The notes under the pieces are model-generated. The model had not been told where the DNA came from. It did not search any database and saw nothing but the letters and a program-made list of their open reading frames with translations. Positions 61,767-64,000 of a DNA stretch of 64,000 bases are shown piece after piece (position 1 is the first letter of the stretch; the number at the start of each line of letters is the position of its first letter). The position numbers were made by a program, and so were the translations under genes. The stretch comes from an uncultured Bacteroidales bacterium (GTDB lineage: Bacteria; Bacteroidota; Bacteroidia; Bacteroidales; Paludibacteraceae), in NCBI GenBank assembly GCA_946187695.1, contig CAMHSB010000001.1:62001-126000 (forward strand), in the 5' to 3' direction.

Positions 61767-62507
61767 TTATTTATTATACCATAAATACGCGCCGATTTTG
61801 ATCTCCCAGGAGTCGAGTCGTCCGCGGGTGTTGCGGTCCATGAGCGTGCCGTCTGCGGCGGTGAACTGGCGGTTTTTGTAGGGATTGATGAGACCGAAGT
61901 CATATCCACCTCGAATGAAATAGCGTTGGTACTGAAAACCGGCACCGATGCCCCAGGTGACGTTGAGTCGCTGCAGATCCTCGTTAGGTTCGTTATCGTC
62001 AAAGAGGTCGTTGTCGCCCTCCGGATAAGCGGTGATGTTATCGAAATAATCCTGCTGGGCTTTCTTCTTATAGGAGAGTCCGCATTGGATCTTGGGCCCG
62101 GTATAGAGCATGAGATAGGTCTCTTGTGCTACCTCGAACTTATACTGCCAATCGACGAAGACCTCGAGGGCGTGGTAGTAGAGTTGACTGCGGTACATGG
62201 GGTACTGTCCGATCGTTTGGGAAGAGGTCTTCCACTCGGTACGGGCGGCACCGAAGACATAATTGATACCGATGGTCGAGCCGAAGCCCTTGATGATGCT
62301 GGCGTCGTAAGAGGCACCGATCTTGAAGCCGTGGAGTTGGGTACGGTTGACGAGGGAGTCTTTCGCCAGGCTCTCGTTGGCATCATTGAGCCGATAGGTC
62401 GGCTGGGCATAGCCGATATGGAGACCGAATCCCTGTGCGGGCATGTCCGCCGCATAGATCGCCGTAGCCAGCAGCCCGATGGTCATTAAAAAAGCTATTC
62501 TTTTCAT
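61767..62507 (-). CDS. Outer-membrane beta-barrel protein, paralogue of the 4470 protein
   Basis: A 246-residue exported barrel (signal MKRIAFLMTIGLLATAIYAADMP). GFGLHIGYAQPTYRL and alternating strands lead to LMLYTGPKIQCGLSYKK and WGIGAGFQYQRYFIRGGYDFGLINPYKN. These match the 4470-5237 protein (YTGPxxQxGLS; GYDFGLxN). Function unknown. It lies between the lipoprotein gene (one-base gap) and the CNNM gene (three-base gap), so it is part of a compact leftward operon. Confidence 0.85.
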   Translation of the reverse strand: MKRIAFLMTIGLLATAIYAADMPAQGFGLHIGYAQPTYRLNDANESLAKDSLVNRTQLHGFKIGASYDASIIKGFGSTIGINYVFGAARTEWKTSSQTIGQYPMYRSQLYYHALEVFVDWQYKFEVAQETYLMLYTGPKIQCGLSYKKKAQQDYFDNITAYPEGDNDLFDDNEPNEDLQRLNVTWGIGAGFQYQRYFIRGGYDFGLINPYKNRQFTAADGTLMDRNTRGRLDSWEIKIGAYLWYNK

Positions 62508-62508
62508 G

Positions 62509-63438
62509 TTACTTAACTATACTTTGGGTAGGTTTGAAATAGGCCTCCATCTCTTCGCCGGTCCAGGTGAAGCGATAGATGACATCGAATCCGATGTGGC
62601 CGTCAAAAGAGACGATGGCGGTGTAATACGTATGACCGAGTTCGAACAGTTCTTTGGTATTATAGCCGTCGTTGTAAACGACCTGTACGCCGTAACGGAT
62701 CTGATCCTTGGCGTTGACATCGGCGATGGCCTGAAAATAATCGGTGAAATACTGTTCGGGAGATATACCGTCCCAGTAGTCGACGAGCGTGAGGCTGTCC
62801 ACGGTAGCTGCCAGATAGGGGAAGTGGTTATTGATCTTACCGCCCGGGTTGAGGGGGTAGATATAATCCCAGTAGCCTCTGATGCGGTACTCGAAATGCA
62901 CATCGACGACGCTGGTCTTCTTGGTGCGGACCTTCTGCATGAAGAGCTTGCCGGCAGGCTGTATCTTCTCCGGATCGACGACGAAAGCGTATATCCAGTA
63001 GTCGGTATCGGGGATGAGGTTGGTGAAGAAATGGTCGATGTTACCGTACTGGAGGCAATGGCTGGAGTAAGGCGCGATATTAAACTCCCCGGCCGTGAGT
63101 TGGTCGTGGCGCCAGTTGATGTACTCGGTGTTGGCAGAATCGAGGGCGAGCATCATGAAGGGTTTCTGGTGCTCCATGGGGTTGACACCGGGCTGCGCGG
63201 GTTCGCAGGCAATGAGGTAATAAGCCTCTTTGTCGGTGGTAAAAGAGCACTCGATATACGCCGCCGAGATGGTGGAAGGCGAGATAGTGATCGCCACGTC
63301 CTTGGTCTCGTACTGGGCATCGGGGTTGCAGGATAGAGCGCAAAGCGCTATGACCGTTAGCACTGTAAGACCGGCGATAAATCGCCTGTAAGACCGCTGT
63401 GCTGTTAGACCGCGCAGAGCGCTGTTAGACTTACTCAT
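62509..63438 (-). CDS. Predicted lipoprotein with fibronectin-like segments
   Basis: A 309-residue predicted lipoprotein. The signal is unusual: a basic stretch of about 30 residues (SALRGLTAQRSYRRF) precedes the hydrophobic core IAGLTVLTVIALCALSC. The mature part has alternating beta strands (VAITISPSTISAAYIECSF, LIPDTDYWIYAFVVDPEKIQPAGKLF), reminiscent of Bacteroidales surface lipoproteins of unknown role. The DNA of the basic stretch is repetitive (CTGTTAGACC units). The ATG at 63438 overlaps the hydrolase gene by eight bases. A shorter signal from an internal start is possible, but I see no ATG. Confidence 0.72.
   Translation of the reverse strand: MSKSNSALRGLTAQRSYRRFIAGLTVLTVIALCALSCNPDAQYETKDVAITISPSTISAAYIECSFTTDKEAYYLIACEPAQPGVNPMEHQKPFMMLALDSANTEYINWRHDQLTAGEFNIAPYSSHCLQYGNIDHFFTNLIPDTDYWIYAFVVDPEKIQPAGKLFMQKVRTKKTSVVDVHFEYRIRGYWDYIYPLNPGGKINNHFPYLAATVDSLTLVDYWDGISPEQYFTDYFQAIADVNAKDQIRYGVQVVYNDGYNTKELFELGHTYYTAIVSFDGHIGFDVIYRFTWTGEEMEAYFKPTQSIVK
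63368..63430. repeat. Dispersed CTGTTAGACC-type repeat in the lipoprotein signal
   Basis: CTGTAAGACC or CTGTTAGACC-like units recur at uneven spacing through 63364-63430. They encode the Arg-rich extension before the hydrophobic signal core. Confidence 0.6.
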
Positions 63439-64000
63439 ACTGCCTCCTTTCTTCCTCTTCCTGCTCGAGGAGCGACTGGACAGAGTAGATGAAGCGGAGG
63501 CAGGTCTGGACGTGTCCGCCATAGTGTCCGAAGTTATAGGTAATATTGGCGTTGCTCCATTTGGATTTGGCATGTGCCGCGTTGGCGAAAGGCACGGTCT
63601 CGTCGTCCATCGAGTGTGCGATATAGACCGGTGCTTCGGGGATCCAGTTATAGGACGTGATGGAGTTCTGCACCATTGCTTTCTGGAGCTCCGACACTTT
63701 CCATGAGGTCTGGTCCATCGCCTCGTCGGTAAGCATCTCGTGGGTGACCTTGGTGCCGATGAGTCCGTTGATCTGTCCGGAGGTATAACGTTTGGAGTTG
63801 ACCCATTCGTCGAGGTGGTCGTAGAGCCAGGGCTGCATGAGGTCGGTCATCTTGATATCGAGGTTATTACCGAGGATCATGCCCTGTACGACGAGGGGCA
63901 CGGCGACGGGATAAGAGGCGGTGTCGGTGTTGACGAAGCGCTCGTAGGTCGCCTTGACATCGTAAGGTCCGCCCCCGGCAAAGACGCGGTGGATTTTGAC
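63431..64000 (-). CDS. Alpha/beta-hydrolase, C-terminal part (5' end outside window)
   Basis: The frame is open to the window edge, giving 189 residues; the visible GTG at 63901 is only an internal codon. The catalytic Asp segment HSMDDETVPF and the catalytic His segment GHYGGHVQTC are present, with YNWIPEAPVYI before them, as in secreted lipase/esterase-type hydrolases. The nucleophile Ser lies outside the window. The C-terminus is charged (EQEEEERRQYE). First visible gene of the lipoprotein-barrel-CNNM-smpB operon, overlapping the next by eight bases. Confidence 0.78.
   Translation of the reverse strand, partial: VKIHRVFAGGGPYDVKATYERFVNTDTASYPVAVPLVVQGMILGNNLDIKMTDLMQPWLYDHLDEWVNSKRYTSGQINGLIGTKVTHEMLTDEAMDQTSWKVSELQKAMVQNSITSYNWIPEAPVYIAHSMDDETVPFANAAHAKSKWSNANITYNFGHYGGHVQTCLRFIYSVQSLLEQEEEERRQYE

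Overview
The window is a chromosomal segment of a Bacteroidales bacterium, probably an uncultured lineage outside Bacteroides proper. Evidence: (i) at least a dozen promoters fit the Bacteroidetes pattern TTTG (-33), 19-20 bases, TAnnTTTG (-7), and Shine-Dalgarno sequences are absent; (ii) there are Bacteroidetes-specific families (DUF4294, DUF4270, a fused SecDF, a GT3-type glycogen synthase, a stand-alone GT5 N-terminal domain, PorX); (iii) there is a type A C-terminal domain of the type IX secretion system (T9SS). Core genes are about 50% G+C by eye. I see no insertion sequences, phage genes or CRISPR array.

Layout. 1-1500: 3' end of metG, a Met tRNA and a terminator. 1504-5237: a MATE transporter-pepD operon, divergent from an outer-membrane barrel gene. 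5269-13002: a leftward operon proS, DUF4294, pRiA4b ORF-3-like, miaA, PKD lipoprotein, glycogen synthase and C69 dipeptidase, with several 4-base overlaps. 13110-19247: a metallopeptidase lipoprotein, the panC-pdxB pair, and a GT5 domain with a DUF4270 lipoprotein. 19254-28131: secDF-clpX, a four-helix membrane protein, pckA, and a Sua5/YrdC protein-sugar transferase-xseB operon. 28132-32750: an AT-rich accessory island of exported proteins and a membrane-spanning TPR-HTH regulator, bracketed by an imperfect 14-base inverted repeat. 32749-43794: core genes again (ClC channel, obg, adk, HU, rhomboid protease, PASTA-RluD-PorX-nuclease operon, a tiny Cys-rich lipoprotein, gpmI). 43912-58643: a leftward surface-protein locus of about 15 kb. 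58809-64000: a second TPR-HTH regulator, smpB, a CNNM/CBS protein, a second barrel, a lipoprotein and a truncated hydrolase.

The most interesting part is the surface locus. Four proteins with unrelated N-terminal bodies (leucine-rich repeats twice, YD-like, lectin-like) end in a related fibronectin-like module and a short tail carrying G-x-Y-I and Y-D-x-x-G motifs, in the reverse order to the ordinary T9SS tail. A fifth protein has the ordinary T9SS tail and overlaps an OmpA-family gene by 4 bases. Two of the genes share nearly identical DNA at both ends but not in the middle. The promoter of the operon faces the promoter of the adjacent regulator head-on. PorX, the T9SS response regulator, is encoded in the same window.

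Two further genome-scale patterns stand out. Degenerate tandem heptanucleotide repeats (ATTTGTG, ATTGGTA and similar) lie in frame inside conserved genes and at gene ends. Four divergent gene pairs use a symmetric promoter in which two overlapping -33 boxes form a near-palindrome centred 16.5 bases from each -7 box.
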